A stretch of 64,000 nt of DNA, taken from the NCBI GenBank assembly GCA_017569285.1, contig CP069419.1, positions 186,001 to 250,000 on the forward strand, in the 5' to 3' direction. This DNA comes from Clostridiales bacterium. GTDB lineage: Bacteria > Bacillota > Clostridia > Christensenellales > Aristaeellaceae. The notes under the pieces were generated by a model. That model ran no database searches, had not been told where the DNA came from, and saw only the letters and a list, made by a program, of their open reading frames with translations. Numbering within the stretch: the first letter of the stretch is position 1; every line of letters begins with the position of its first letter. The translations under genes were made by a program, and so were the position numbers. This document shows positions 50,936 through 59,249 of the stretch, piece after piece.

Positions 50936-51292
50936 TTACGGCAGATCCCGCGTCGCAATGATATCCGATCCGGTCTGAAGAATGTCCGGAACGATCACCT
51001 GTCCGGCACTCACCGGAAGCGTTATCTGAACATTGCCGAGGATATCCATCACCTGACGGATCATCGCCTTCGGAACCGGACGGGATGTCTTGACCGACAG
51101 CGGAACCGGCGAGCCTACTGCCGGGATCACCGCAGTGATCATACGGACCGGCAGTGTGCATTCCTGAACTGCATATTTTTCCCCGCGGGGACACGTATTT
51201 CCGCTTACGGAAAGCACATTCCCGTCCGGGGATAATTTTACTGTCATCCGGCATCCCATCGGGCAGTTGATACAGGTAATGTTCTGTTCCAT
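50936..51292 (-). CDS. DUF1667 iron-sulfur-type protein
   Basis: This 118-residue protein belongs to the DUF1667 family that accompanies GlpA/GlpB-like flavoproteins. The N-terminal CINCPMGC and the later NTCPRGEKYAVQE supply four cysteines that could bind an iron-sulfur cluster. The rest is an alpha/beta domain (PVRMITAVIPAV, AMIRQVMDILGNVQI). It probably works as a small electron-transfer or assembly subunit of the dehydrogenase encoded upstream; this is inferred from conserved gene order. ATG 51292 is used, with AAAGGA ten bases upstream, and only four bases separate it from the previous gene. Confidence 0.85.
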   Translation of the reverse strand: MEQNITCINCPMGCRMTVKLSPDGNVLSVSGNTCPRGEKYAVQECTLPVRMITAVIPAVGSPVPLSVKTSRPVPKAMIRQVMDILGNVQITLPVSAGQVIVPDILQTGSDIIATRDLP

Positions 51293-51296
51293 TTTA

Positions 51297-52556
51297 TCAG
51301 TTCCTTTCAATCCGGACCGTAATCCGGTTCCCGGGCAGCGTCCGGATCAGGTCCTTCTTCAGTACAACCGTCGCCATTTCGCCGGGGGTGAATACCAGGG
51401 CTTTCCGGGAGCATACCGTCTGTCCGCCGCATTCCACAACCGCTGTACTGTTCCTGAATACTGCAGAGGGTCGGAACATCAGACTTACGTCTTCATCTGT
51501 ATTCCTGCGGATCAGCTGGGGAACCGTGCCGCGCACGCCGTCACCGTCCGCCACTTCAATCCGGCCACCTTCCTGTTTTCCGGAACGTACAAAAGCGGCA
51601 GCTGCTTTTCCGGCGCGGAAACTCTCGGCGGAAACATGATCCACCAGGTCATGCACATGCAGAACATTTCCGCATGCGAAAATACCCGGAACCGAAGTTT
51701 CCAGCGAATCATCCACCACCGCGCCGGATGTGGCTCCGGAAAGACATACGCCGGCTCCGAGGCTCAGTTCATTTTCCGGAATCAGGCCGCACGAAAGGAG
51801 AAGCGTATCACATTCAAAATCGATCTCCGTTCCGGGAACCGGATTCCTTCGTTCATCCACCCGGGATACCGTGACCCCCTCAAGCCGTTCGCGGCCGCGA
51901 ATATCCGTTACCGTATGGCTGAGATACAGGGGAATCCCATAATCTTCCAGGCACTGAACAATGTTCCGGTTCAGCCCGGAAGAGTAGGGCATGATTTCCA
52001 CACATGCCAGGACCTTTGCGCCCTGCAGCGTCATCCTGCGCGCCATAATCAGCCCGATGTCCCCGGAACCGAGGATTACCACCCGCCGGCCCGGCATCCA
52101 TCCTTCCAGGTTTACAAACCGCTGGGCAGTACCGGCCGAATAGATTCCCGCGCACCGCGTGCCGGGTGTGCAAAGTGCACCGCGCGGCCTTTCGCGGCAT
52201 CCCATCGCCAGAATCACCGCTTTCGCGTGAATCGTCTGAAACCCGGTGGCAGGGGAGACACACGTCACAACGTGATCCGGGGATACGGACAGAACCGTGG
52301 TGCCGCATTCCACCGGAATTCCCAGTTCCCGGACCCTGGCGATATCCCTGGCCGCATACTCCGGTCCGGTCAGCTCTTCCTGAAACCGGTGAAGCCCGAA
52401 TCCGTTGTGAATGCACTGACGCAGGATGCCGCCGGGCGCATTCTCCCGCTCCAGAACCAGAATGGAGCTGATCCCGCTTTCCCGGGCAGCAATTGCCGCG
52501 GCCAGGCCGGCAGGGCCGGCACCGATAATCAGAATATCCACCTGTCTGTTACTCAC
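51297..52556 (-). CDS. NAD(P)/FAD-dependent oxidoreductase, GlpB-like partner subunit
   Basis: This 419-residue flavoprotein has an N-terminal FAD loop (DILIIGAGPAGLAAAIAA). A second dinucleotide-binding loop (VVILGSGDIGLIMARRM) lies near residue 165, and the C-terminal FAD motif TSVPGIFACGNVLHVHDLVD follows. CGLIPENEL sits before it. The layout is that of small pyridine nucleotide-disulfide oxidoreductases without a redox-active CxxC. With the GlpA-like gene upstream (8-base overlap) and DUF1667 downstream, it forms the three-gene set seen in many Clostridia. It likely passes electrons from glycerol-3-phosphate or a similar hydroxy-acid to NAD or another acceptor. Confidence 0.87.
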   Translation of the reverse strand: MSNRQVDILIIGAGPAGLAAAIAARESGISSILVLERENAPGGILRQCIHNGFGLHRFQEELTGPEYAARDIARVRELGIPVECGTTVLSVSPDHVVTCVSPATGFQTIHAKAVILAMGCRERPRGALCTPGTRCAGIYSAGTAQRFVNLEGWMPGRRVVILGSGDIGLIMARRMTLQGAKVLACVEIMPYSSGLNRNIVQCLEDYGIPLYLSHTVTDIRGRERLEGVTVSRVDERRNPVPGTEIDFECDTLLLSCGLIPENELSLGAGVCLSGATSGAVVDDSLETSVPGIFACGNVLHVHDLVDHVSAESFRAGKAAAAFVRSGKQEGGRIEVADGDGVRGTVPQLIRRNTDEDVSLMFRPSAVFRNSTAVVECGGQTVCSRKALVFTPGEMATVVLKKDLIRTLPGNRITVRIERN

Positions 52557-54018
52557 GGTCTCCGCCTCCCTTCAGAAAAGAATCCAGCGGATCCGCGAGA
52601 ATCCGGCTGCAGCCACCGTCCTTCGTCACTTCCGCCAGAGAACAGCCTGTTTCCTCTGCAATGATCGCAGCAACCCGGGGCAGACAGAAACCACCCTGAC
52701 AACGTCCCATGCCGGCCCGGGTCCGGCGTTTTACACCATCAATCGTCCGGGCGCCGACCGGTCTCCGGACTGCCTGCCGGATCTCCGCTTCCGTCACCGT
52801 TTCACACCTGCAGACAATATTTCCGTAGAGCGGGTCTTTCCGAACCATTTCCGCGCGTTCTTCCGCCGTCATCGACGCGAATGCCTTCTCCCTTTTCAAG
52901 GCCGGACGAATCCCAATATCCGCTTTCCTGTTCCATTTCAGGTCTTCCGCAATCATTCGGCACAGATCCGCCGCGATTGCAGGTGCCGAGGACAGCCCGG
53001 GACTTTCAATTCCGACAGCCTCATACGCGTTTTTACACCCGCTGACCGGACCGACCATAAAATCATCCGTCGTCAGATGGGCACGGATCCCGCTGAAGTT
53101 CGTAATATTCGTCCGTGTGGAGATTCCGGGCCATGTTTTCCCGGCTTTCTGCAGTATTTCCGCCAGCCCTCCGGCCGTGGTTGCCGTATCCAGCGGATCA
53201 TCAATATCCTCCGCCGTCGGTCCGAGCAGCAGATTGCCATGTACCGTCGGGCTGACCAGTACGCCTTTACCCATCCGGGAAGGGCACTGGAACACCGTCA
53301 TGGCAAACGGCTGCTGTTCCGCCCGGTCCAGCAGGTAGTACTGGCCCCGGCGATGAATCATTTTCAGTTGAATATCCGAAATCATATTGTGCAGTTCCGC
53401 ACCGGAAGCACCGGCACAGTTGACCACTGCCATGCATTCGTAGGTGTCTGTATCTGTACGGACATGCCAGCGGCCGTCTTCCGTTCTCCCGATGGACCGT
53501 ACCGGCTGGCTGAACCGGAAATCAACACCGTTCAGCGCCGCATCATCCGCCAGAGCAAACGCCATTTCATACGGACTGACAATTGCGCTTGTCGGCACAT
53601 AGAGGGCCGAACGGATATCCGGATTCAGGTTCGGTTCCATCTCCAGCGCCGCATTCCTGTCCAGAATCCGGAGTCCTTCCACGCCGTTTTGTATACCGCG
53701 GTCCAGGAGGTTCCGGAGTGTTTTCTCATCCGCCTCGTCAAAGCCGATCACCAGCGCACCGCAGCGTTTGTACGGAACGCCCAGTTCCCGGCAGAGCCCG
53801 GGATACGCTGCTGCACCGGCCACATTGTATTTTGCCTTGAGCGTTCCCGGAACCGCATCATAGCCCGCGTGTACGATTCCGCTGTTCGCCTTTGTCGCGC
53901 CTTCCGCCACATCGCAGGCGCGGTCAATTACCACACATGAAACATCATACCGGCTGATTTCCCGCGCAAGAGCGGTCCCGGTAATTCCGGCACCGATAAT
54001 CAGGATATCCGTTGTCAT
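52549..54018 (-). CDS. FAD-dependent GlpA-like glycerol-3-phosphate dehydrogenase with BFD-type [2Fe-2S] domain
   Basis: This 489-residue flavoprotein starts with TDILIIGAGITGTALAREISRYD and has the DAO/GlpA fold through about residue 370 (TKANSGIVHAGYD, NFSGIRAHLTTDDF, ESPGLSSAPAIA). The C-terminus is a bacterioferritin-associated-ferredoxin-like domain: CRCETVTEAEI then MGRCQGGFC, a four-cysteine [2Fe-2S] site. That arrangement matches anaerobic GlpA. The substrate is most likely glycerol-3-phosphate, though 2-hydroxyglutarate-type relatives share the fold. ATG 54018 is chosen as the family start; the frame is open much further upstream (to 55209) but crosses the pfkB gene. No glpK or glpF is present. 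Confidence 0.87.
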   Translation of the reverse strand: MTTDILIIGAGITGTALAREISRYDVSCVVIDRACDVAEGATKANSGIVHAGYDAVPGTLKAKYNVAGAAAYPGLCRELGVPYKRCGALVIGFDEADEKTLRNLLDRGIQNGVEGLRILDRNAALEMEPNLNPDIRSALYVPTSAIVSPYEMAFALADDAALNGVDFRFSQPVRSIGRTEDGRWHVRTDTDTYECMAVVNCAGASGAELHNMISDIQLKMIHRRGQYYLLDRAEQQPFAMTVFQCPSRMGKGVLVSPTVHGNLLLGPTAEDIDDPLDTATTAGGLAEILQKAGKTWPGISTRTNITNFSGIRAHLTTDDFMVGPVSGCKNAYEAVGIESPGLSSAPAIAADLCRMIAEDLKWNRKADIGIRPALKREKAFASMTAEERAEMVRKDPLYGNIVCRCETVTEAEIRQAVRRPVGARTIDGVKRRTRAGMGRCQGGFCLPRVAAIIAEETGCSLAEVTKDGGCSRILADPLDSFLKGGGDRE

Positions 54019-54052
54019 ATAACGAACCGACCCTTCGCTTTTCTTTACCGCC

Positions 54053-54082
54053 AATATACCATATTTCAAGCTTCCTGCGCAA
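54053..54082 (-). promoter_or_regulatory. Promoter of the GlpA-like cluster
   Basis: On the minus strand TTGCGC (54077-54082) and TATATT (54053-54058) are spaced by 18 bases, with TGG directly before the -10. It is back-to-back with the pfkB promoter, whose -35 begins nine bases away. Confidence 0.6.
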
Positions 54083-54090
54083 TGATAATA

Positions 54091-54119
54091 TTGAAATAGG
54101 GCCTGTTGAATGGTATAAT
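54091..54119 (+). promoter_or_regulatory. Promoter of the pfkB to recN operon
   Basis: TTGAAA (54091-54096) and a perfect TATAAT (54114-54119) are spaced by 17 bases, with an extended -10 TGG. The GTG start lies 31 bases downstream. Confidence 0.88.
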
Positions 54120-54150
54120 TGACAGGAATTTCACAAGGGGGTGGACCTGC

Positions 54151-55077
54151 GTGATTACCACCATCTGCATGAATCCTTGTTTTGACAGAACAGTCGAGGT
54201 GGACACACTTCAGATCAGCCGTGTCAACCGGATCCGGAATGCGCGTGACGACCTTGGCGGAAAAGGGATCAATGTCGCTGTGGTTGCCGGAAGGCTCGGC
54301 CTCGATGTCCAGTGCATCGGGATCATGGGGACTGACGGTTCTTCTGAACTCTGCGGCCTGATGGACCGTGAAGGACTTCAGCACCGTTTTCTGACTGTCC
54401 CCGGCCGCGTCCGTACGAACATGAAAATCTACAGCCGGGACGGACAGGGCGTTACTGAACTGAATGAGCCCGGCGCTGCTGTGGATGATTCCATTCTCCG
54501 TGAATTCTTTGAACTGACCCGTCAGGAAACAGCCGCCAGTGAAATTGTTGTGATGACCGGCAGCCTGCCGCCCGGATGCCCGGAAGGGACATACCGTGAC
54601 CTGATGAACGCCCTGGACGGGAAAAAGTGCATCCTGGATACCGAAGGCAAAGAGCTTGAACTTGCTGCCAAAGGGGCAAAGCCTTATCTGATCAAGCCCA
54701 ATCTGCGGGAACTGGAAACAACGCTCGGCATTGAGCTCCGCACAATCCGTGCGATCCGGGACGCCGCACTGCTGTTTATCCGTCTCGGCGTGGAACACGC
54801 CGTTGTTTCCATGGGCGAGATGGGTGCCATGTATGTATCCGAAAAGAAAACACTTTTTGCCCCCGCACTCCGGATTGAAGCCAAATCTACCGTCGGTGCC
54901 GGCGATGCGATGATCGGCGGTATGCTGATGGGATATGAAAAGACCGGCGACATGGCGAAGGCTTTCCGCTATGGAATTGCCGCAGGAGCCGCAAGCGTCA
55001 TGACAGAAGGCACCCAGCTGATTGTCCGGTCCGATTTTGAAAAACTGCTTGCGCAGGTGAAAGTACAGGAAGTGTAA
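54151..55077 (+). CDS. 1-phosphofructokinase-type PfkB family hexose kinase
   Basis: This 308-residue ribokinase-fold enzyme phosphorylates a sugar phosphate, most likely fructose-1-phosphate or tagatose-6-phosphate. It shows TICMNPCFDRTVEVD at the start, DDLGGKGINVAVVAGRLG (substrate loop), TGSLPPGCPEGTYRDLM, and the anion hole and catalytic base in VGAGDAMIGGMLMGYE. It starts with GTG 54151, with AAGGGGG nine bases upstream; no ATG fits. A PTS fructose transporter and a DeoR-type regulator, common partners of fruK, are absent here. The GNAT gene follows after four bases. Confidence 0.85.
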   Translation: MITTICMNPCFDRTVEVDTLQISRVNRIRNARDDLGGKGINVAVVAGRLGLDVQCIGIMGTDGSSELCGLMDREGLQHRFLTVPGRVRTNMKIYSRDGQGVTELNEPGAAVDDSILREFFELTRQETAASEIVVMTGSLPPGCPEGTYRDLMNALDGKKCILDTEGKELELAAKGAKPYLIKPNLRELETTLGIELRTIRAIRDAALLFIRLGVEHAVVSMGEMGAMYVSEKKTLFAPALRIEAKSTVGAGDAMIGGMLMGYEKTGDMAKAFRYGIAAGAASVMTEGTQLIVRSDFEKLLAQVKVQEV

Positions 55078-55081
55078 ACGC

Positions 55082-55537
55082 TTGTTTTTTCGCAGAAACA
55101 GGGCGGAGTACTCTGACGGAATTATCGACCTGATTCCGCTCCAGGTCGCACCGCCTGATTCGGGACTGCAGTTCGGGCAAGAACGGGTCTGGAGAATTGC
55201 CGTCCACAACAGACGGAAGGAAATCGGCCAGCTCAGTTACCGCGACGGAGAGAGCCGGTGTGTCTATTATTTCGGCCATATCGGCTACCATATTGATCCA
55301 CCGTACCGGGGTCATCACTATGCATGGCGGGCCTGCAGGCTGATCCGGGATGAAATCCTGATGAGCGGCAAGACCTCCGTTATCATCACCTGCGACCCGG
55401 ATAACGAAGCAAGCCGAAAGACCTGTGAGCGGCTGAACTGTCTCCTGGAAGGGATTTCATCCGTTCCCCGGGATCTGCAGGAGAAATATGATCTCAGCAG
55501 CATGAAATGCCGGTATATCTGGCAGATCACAGCCTGA
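55082..55537 (+). CDS. GNAT-family N-acetyltransferase
   Basis: This 151-residue protein shows the central GNAT elements: GHIGYHIDPPYRGHHYAWRACRLIRDEIL, with the acetyl-CoA loop between the beta strand and helix, and a final SVIITCDPDNEASRKTCERLNC that fits the motif B region. The N-terminal beta strands (WRIAVHNRRKEIGQLSYRD) are also typical. The acceptor is unknown. The start is taken as TTG 55082, supported by AGGAAG about nine bases upstream and the absence of a better codon. It is tightly packed between pfkB and the alpha/beta hydrolase. Confidence 0.75.
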   Translation: MFFRRNRAEYSDGIIDLIPLQVAPPDSGLQFGQERVWRIAVHNRRKEIGQLSYRDGESRCVYYFGHIGYHIDPPYRGHHYAWRACRLIRDEILMSGKTSVIITCDPDNEASRKTCERLNCLLEGISSVPRDLQEKYDLSSMKCRYIWQITA

Positions 55538-55549
55538 CAGAAGGAACTT

Positions 55550-56329
55550 ATGATAAAAGAAATTGACGGCGTCAAAATCCACTACGAAACTTCCGGGGAC
55601 AGCGGAAGCCGTATCCTGCTCCTGCATGGATGGGGCTGCAGCATCCAGCTGATGAAGCCGGTTGCCGACCGGATCACCGGAAACCATCGTTTCATGATCA
55701 TCGATTTTCCCGGGCACGGGGAGAGCAGCCGGCCTCCTGAACCATGGGGAGTTCCTGAATACAGCGAATGCCTGCTCCGTTTCCTCCGGGAAACCGGGTT
55801 TTATCCATGCCATATTATCGCGCACAGCTTCGGTGCCCGTATTGCCGCCTGGATTGCCTCCACACATCCGGAAATGGTGAACCGGATCATCCTGACCGGG
55901 GCTGCGGGCATCCGTCCGAAGCAGACGGAAGCCGCACGGAAACGCTCCGCGCAGTACACCAGGCTGAAGCATATCGCCGCCGCAGCCGGAAGGATTCCGT
56001 TCCTCCGCGGGATTTCCCGCAATATGGAGGAAGCACTCCGCCGGAAATACGGCAGCAAGGACTATAACAGCCTCGATGCGGAAATGCGGAAAACCTTTGT
56101 ACGGATCGTCAGCCAGGACCTTACGGATCTTTACGGATCATTTCGCTCCGGCACACTGCTTCTGTGGGGCGACCGGGATACAGAGACACCGCTCTGGATG
56201 GGCCGTGAAATGGAAAAGCGGATCCCGGACAGCGCACTGATCATTCTGGAAGGCGGCACGCATTTTGCCTATCTGGAACAGGTGGACAGATTCTGCGCCA
56301 TTGCTTCCGAATTCCTGAAGGAGGACTGA
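55550..56329 (+). CDS. Alpha/beta-fold hydrolase
   Basis: This 259-residue cytosolic hydrolase has the oxyanion region LLLHGWGCS (residues 23-31) and DFPGHGES. The nucleophile elbow is AHSFGA with S93. A late WGDRDTETPLW gives the acid and GGTHFAYLEQ the histidine. It has no signal peptide. The substrate is not predictable. It lies three bases before a membrane Mur ligase and upstream of a D-Ala-D-Ala ligase-like gene. A link to peptidoglycan precursor metabolism is therefore suggested by position only. Confidence 0.85.
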   Translation: MIKEIDGVKIHYETSGDSGSRILLLHGWGCSIQLMKPVADRITGNHRFMIIDFPGHGESSRPPEPWGVPEYSECLLRFLRETGFYPCHIIAHSFGARIAAWIASTHPEMVNRIILTGAAGIRPKQTEAARKRSAQYTRLKHIAAAAGRIPFLRGISRNMEEALRRKYGSKDYNSLDAEMRKTFVRIVSQDLTDLYGSFRSGTLLLWGDRDTETPLWMGREMEKRIPDSALIILEGGTHFAYLEQVDRFCAIASEFLKED

Positions 56330-56332
56330 TGC

Positions 56333-57934
56333 ATGACCCCCCTGTCCCTGATCCTGATCCTGTCCCTCTCGGCCGGATGTGTCCTGGCCGGAAGAATTCT
56401 CTTTCATTATTTCCAGCTGGAGAGCTACCAGCACCCCGGGTATTTCCGGACAATCCGCCGCAATGCCCTGAAGGCGTTCCTGCCAGGCCTGATTGAAGCG
56501 CTGGCCTGGGCACTCTCCCTGCTGCTTTTCGCGGCTGTCATTCCGGAAGACAACGACTGGCTTCCGGTCGTCTGTGTTTCCGTTGTTGTCCTGGCCTGCG
56601 GCGTACTGCTTTACCGCCTGTCCCGGGATCAGAAAGCCAAGAAGCCGTTCCGGTTCACCCCGCGGATGAAACGGCTGTATGTCGTCTCATTTGTGGTTTT
56701 TGCCGGGATCCTGATTGCTTTCCGTTTCTGCACACCGCCGGCTGAAGCCGCCGCTGTCCTGCTGATGCTGTTCCCCCTGTTCCTCCCGGTATGGGTCGCG
56801 CTGGCCGGCCTGATTGCCTGGCCGATCGAGAAAGCAATCAGCGAGATGTATTTCCGTGACGCGCAGCGGATTCTCCGCGAACGGAAGGATCTGATCCGGA
56901 TCGGCATTACCGGTTCCTGGGGAAAGACCAGCGTCAAATTTATCCTGGGAACAATCCTCAGCGAGAAATACAATACACTTGTCACACCGTCCAGCTTCAA
57001 CACCCCGATGGGAGTCACCCGGGTAATCCGCTCTTCCCTGGAACCCGGTCACCGCGTTTTCATCGCGGAGATGGGTGCGCGGCATGTGGGGGACATTAAG
57101 GAGATGTGCCGCCTGGTCCATCCTGAAATCGGCATTCTGACTTCCATCGGACCACAGCACCTGGATACGTTCAAAACACTGGAACGTGTGACAAAAACCA
57201 AGTATGAGCTGATTGATGCCCTGCCGGACAACGGGCGGTGCTTTTTCCCGGATGACCAGGGGATCTGCCTGGAACTGTACCGGAAGACCGAAAAGCCGAA
57301 ATGCCTGTCCGGCCTGGACAGCCAGGCAGATGACGTCTGGGCAGAAGATATCACCGTGTCACCCGAGGGGAGCCGCTTTACCCTTTGCACGCACGATTTC
57401 CGCATTCCCTGCCGGACCGCGCTGCTTGGTGAACTGAATATCCGGAATATTCTCCTGTGCGCATCTGTTGCTGTCAGCCTGGGACTCACCGGAGAGCAGA
57501 TTGCCCGCGGGATCAGCCGGCTGACCCCTGTGGAACACCGGCTCCAGCTGATTCCCAATTCCGGCGGCATCACCATTATTGACGACGCATTCAACAGCAA
57601 CATCCGGGGTGCGGAGCAGGCTTTCCACGTTCTGAAAGAATTCCCGCCGCAGCGCATCATCATTACTCCGGGCATGGTCGAGCTTGGCAAACTGGAGTAT
57701 GAGATGAACCGTGAATTCGGGGAAAAGATGGCTGCCGGCTGCGATACTGCAATCCTGGTCGGCAAAAAGCGCAGCGCAGCCATTCGCGAAGGCCTGGCCG
57801 GATCCGGGTTTCCGGAAGAAAAGATCCGGATTGCCGAATCGCTGGACGAAGCCGTACGGATCATGCACGATATTGCCCGTTCCGGGGATACTGTGCTGTT
57901 TGAGAATGACCTTCCCGACAATTACAGTGAATAA
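56333..57934 (+). CDS. Membrane-embedded MurF-like Mur ligase
   Basis: This 533-residue protein joins about five membrane helices (residues 4-20, 47-70, 76-94, 115-132 and 138-160) to a Mur-ligase body. The ATP loop is GITGSWGKTS (191-200). TPSSFNTPMGVTRVIRSSL, IAEMGARHVGDIKEMCRLVHPEIGILTSIGPQHLDTF and DDAFNSN resemble MurF, which adds D-Ala-D-Ala to the UDP-MurNAc-tripeptide. Standard MurF is soluble and has an N-terminal UDP-binding domain; here membrane helices take that place, so the substrate may be lipid-linked or different. It lies 62 bases before a Ddl-like gene, the source of D-Ala-D-Ala. Whether it is a second MurF or a distinct enzyme is open. Confidence 0.85.
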   Translation: MTPLSLILILSLSAGCVLAGRILFHYFQLESYQHPGYFRTIRRNALKAFLPGLIEALAWALSLLLFAAVIPEDNDWLPVVCVSVVVLACGVLLYRLSRDQKAKKPFRFTPRMKRLYVVSFVVFAGILIAFRFCTPPAEAAAVLLMLFPLFLPVWVALAGLIAWPIEKAISEMYFRDAQRILRERKDLIRIGITGSWGKTSVKFILGTILSEKYNTLVTPSSFNTPMGVTRVIRSSLEPGHRVFIAEMGARHVGDIKEMCRLVHPEIGILTSIGPQHLDTFKTLERVTKTKYELIDALPDNGRCFFPDDQGICLELYRKTEKPKCLSGLDSQADDVWAEDITVSPEGSRFTLCTHDFRIPCRTALLGELNIRNILLCASVAVSLGLTGEQIARGISRLTPVEHRLQLIPNSGGITIIDDAFNSNIRGAEQAFHVLKEFPPQRIIITPGMVELGKLEYEMNREFGEKMAAGCDTAILVGKKRSAAIREGLAGSGFPEEKIRIAESLDEAVRIMHDIARSGDTVLFENDLPDNYSE

Positions 57935-57996
57935 CTGTCCTGGGCCACCTGCCGGATACATCCGCTTTTCCGGTATATGAAACGGAGGAATCAGAA

Positions 57997-59214
57997 TTGA
58001 AAAAGCAAATCGGCGTTATATTCGGAAGCCGCAGCTGTGAAAGGGAAGTCGCCATCATAAGCGCCATTCAGCTGATGCGCCATGCCGACACGGAGCAGTA
58101 TGACGTGATTCCGGTTTATATTGATGAGCGCGGAAACTGGTATACCGGTGAAAAGCTGAAGGAGATTGATACCTTCCGGCCGTTCAAAGGCGAAACTGCC
58201 GGTATTGTCCGCGTATTTCCGGACCTGAGTTCCGGATCCGGCGCGCTGCTCCGCCTGGAAAAAGGCAAGGGGCTTTTCGGCCGGGAAAGGCTTGAGATCA
58301 TTGCCAGGATTGATGTGTATATCGTTGTAATGCACGGTCTGAACGGCGAGGACGGCACCCTGCAGGGACTGCTGGAGCTGGCCAATATCCCGTATACATC
58401 CACCGGGGTTCCCGGCAGCGCAATCGGAATGGACAAAATCATCATGAAGCAGTTCTTCCGCGGCGCCGGTCTCCCGGTTCTTCCCGGAGTGGCTGTGACG
58501 CGGCATGAGTTTGAAAGCAGTGCCGATGATGTTGCCGCAAAGATCCGGAGTGAACTGGGATTCCCGGTATTTGTAAAACCAGCCAACCTGGGAAGCAGCA
58601 TCGGCGTCAGCCGGGCTGATGATGAAGGCGGCCTGAAGGACAGCCTGTCCCTTGCATTTGAATATGACCGGAGGGTCCTGGTTGAAAAAGGACTGAACCA
58701 GCCCATTGAACTGAACTGCAGCGTGCTCGGCTATGACGATGAAGTGATGGCTTCCTCCATTGAAATGCCGCTGAACAGCACCGAATTCCTGACTTTCGGC
58801 GAGAAGTATCTTGCATCCGGCGGAAGCAAGGGAATGGCCAGCCTTCACCGCGTCCTTCCGGCTCCGATCGATGACGGGCTGAAAACGGAAATCCAGAACA
58901 TGAGCAAGGATATCTTCCGGATGATGGACGGGAAAGGTGTGGTCCGGATTGACTACATGTTTGACCGCGACAGCGAAAAGCTGTATATCACTGAAATCAA
59001 CACGATTCCCGGAAGCCTTGCATTCTATCTGTGGGAATATGACGGAATCCGGTACCGTGAGCTGATTGACCGGATGATCCGGTTTGCAGAAAAAGCGCAT
59101 GAAGACCGTAACCATGCCAATTATGCCTATACCAGCGACATCCTGAAGAGCGTCGGATCAGGTGCCAAAGGCAGCAAGGGAGCCAAGGGCAGCAAAGGCG
59201 GAACAAAGCTGTAA
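57997..59214 (+). CDS. ddl: D-alanine--D-alanine ligase-like ATP-grasp enzyme
   Basis: This 405-residue ATP-grasp protein has GSRSCEREVAIISA at residues 9-22, the Ddl N-terminal substrate motif. VVMHGLNGEDGTLQGLLELANIPYTSTG and FPVFVKPANLGSSIGVSRA follow. The metal site ITEINTIPGSLAFYLWE differs from the common NTxPGFT form. It is about 40 residues longer than E. coli Ddl and ends in a low-complexity Gly/Lys/Ser/Ala tail. It starts with TTG 57997, eight bases after GGAGG. Context with the membrane Mur ligase suggests D-Ala-D-Ala, but a D-Ala-D-X dipeptide is possible. Confidence 0.87.
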   Translation: MKKQIGVIFGSRSCEREVAIISAIQLMRHADTEQYDVIPVYIDERGNWYTGEKLKEIDTFRPFKGETAGIVRVFPDLSSGSGALLRLEKGKGLFGRERLEIIARIDVYIVVMHGLNGEDGTLQGLLELANIPYTSTGVPGSAIGMDKIIMKQFFRGAGLPVLPGVAVTRHEFESSADDVAAKIRSELGFPVFVKPANLGSSIGVSRADDEGGLKDSLSLAFEYDRRVLVEKGLNQPIELNCSVLGYDDEVMASSIEMPLNSTEFLTFGEKYLASGGSKGMASLHRVLPAPIDDGLKTEIQNMSKDIFRMMDGKGVVRIDYMFDRDSEKLYITEINTIPGSLAFYLWEYDGIRYRELIDRMIRFAEKAHEDRNHANYAYTSDILKSVGSGAKGSKGAKGSKGGTKL

Positions 59215-59249
59215 TCCGGATGAATAAGGCAGAGAGAGGCGGAAGCAGC

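Noticed and set aside
52426-53940. Open frame of 504 codons on the plus strand opposite the GlpA-like gene
   Set aside because: The opposite strand encodes a flavoprotein with intact FAD and [2Fe-2S] motifs. The plus-strand product is Arg/His/Pro-rich and matches no fold.
54019-55209. In-frame upstream extension of the GlpA-like protein by nearly 400 codons
   Set aside because: It would run antisense through pfkB, and the FAD-binding N-terminus of the family begins exactly at 54018.
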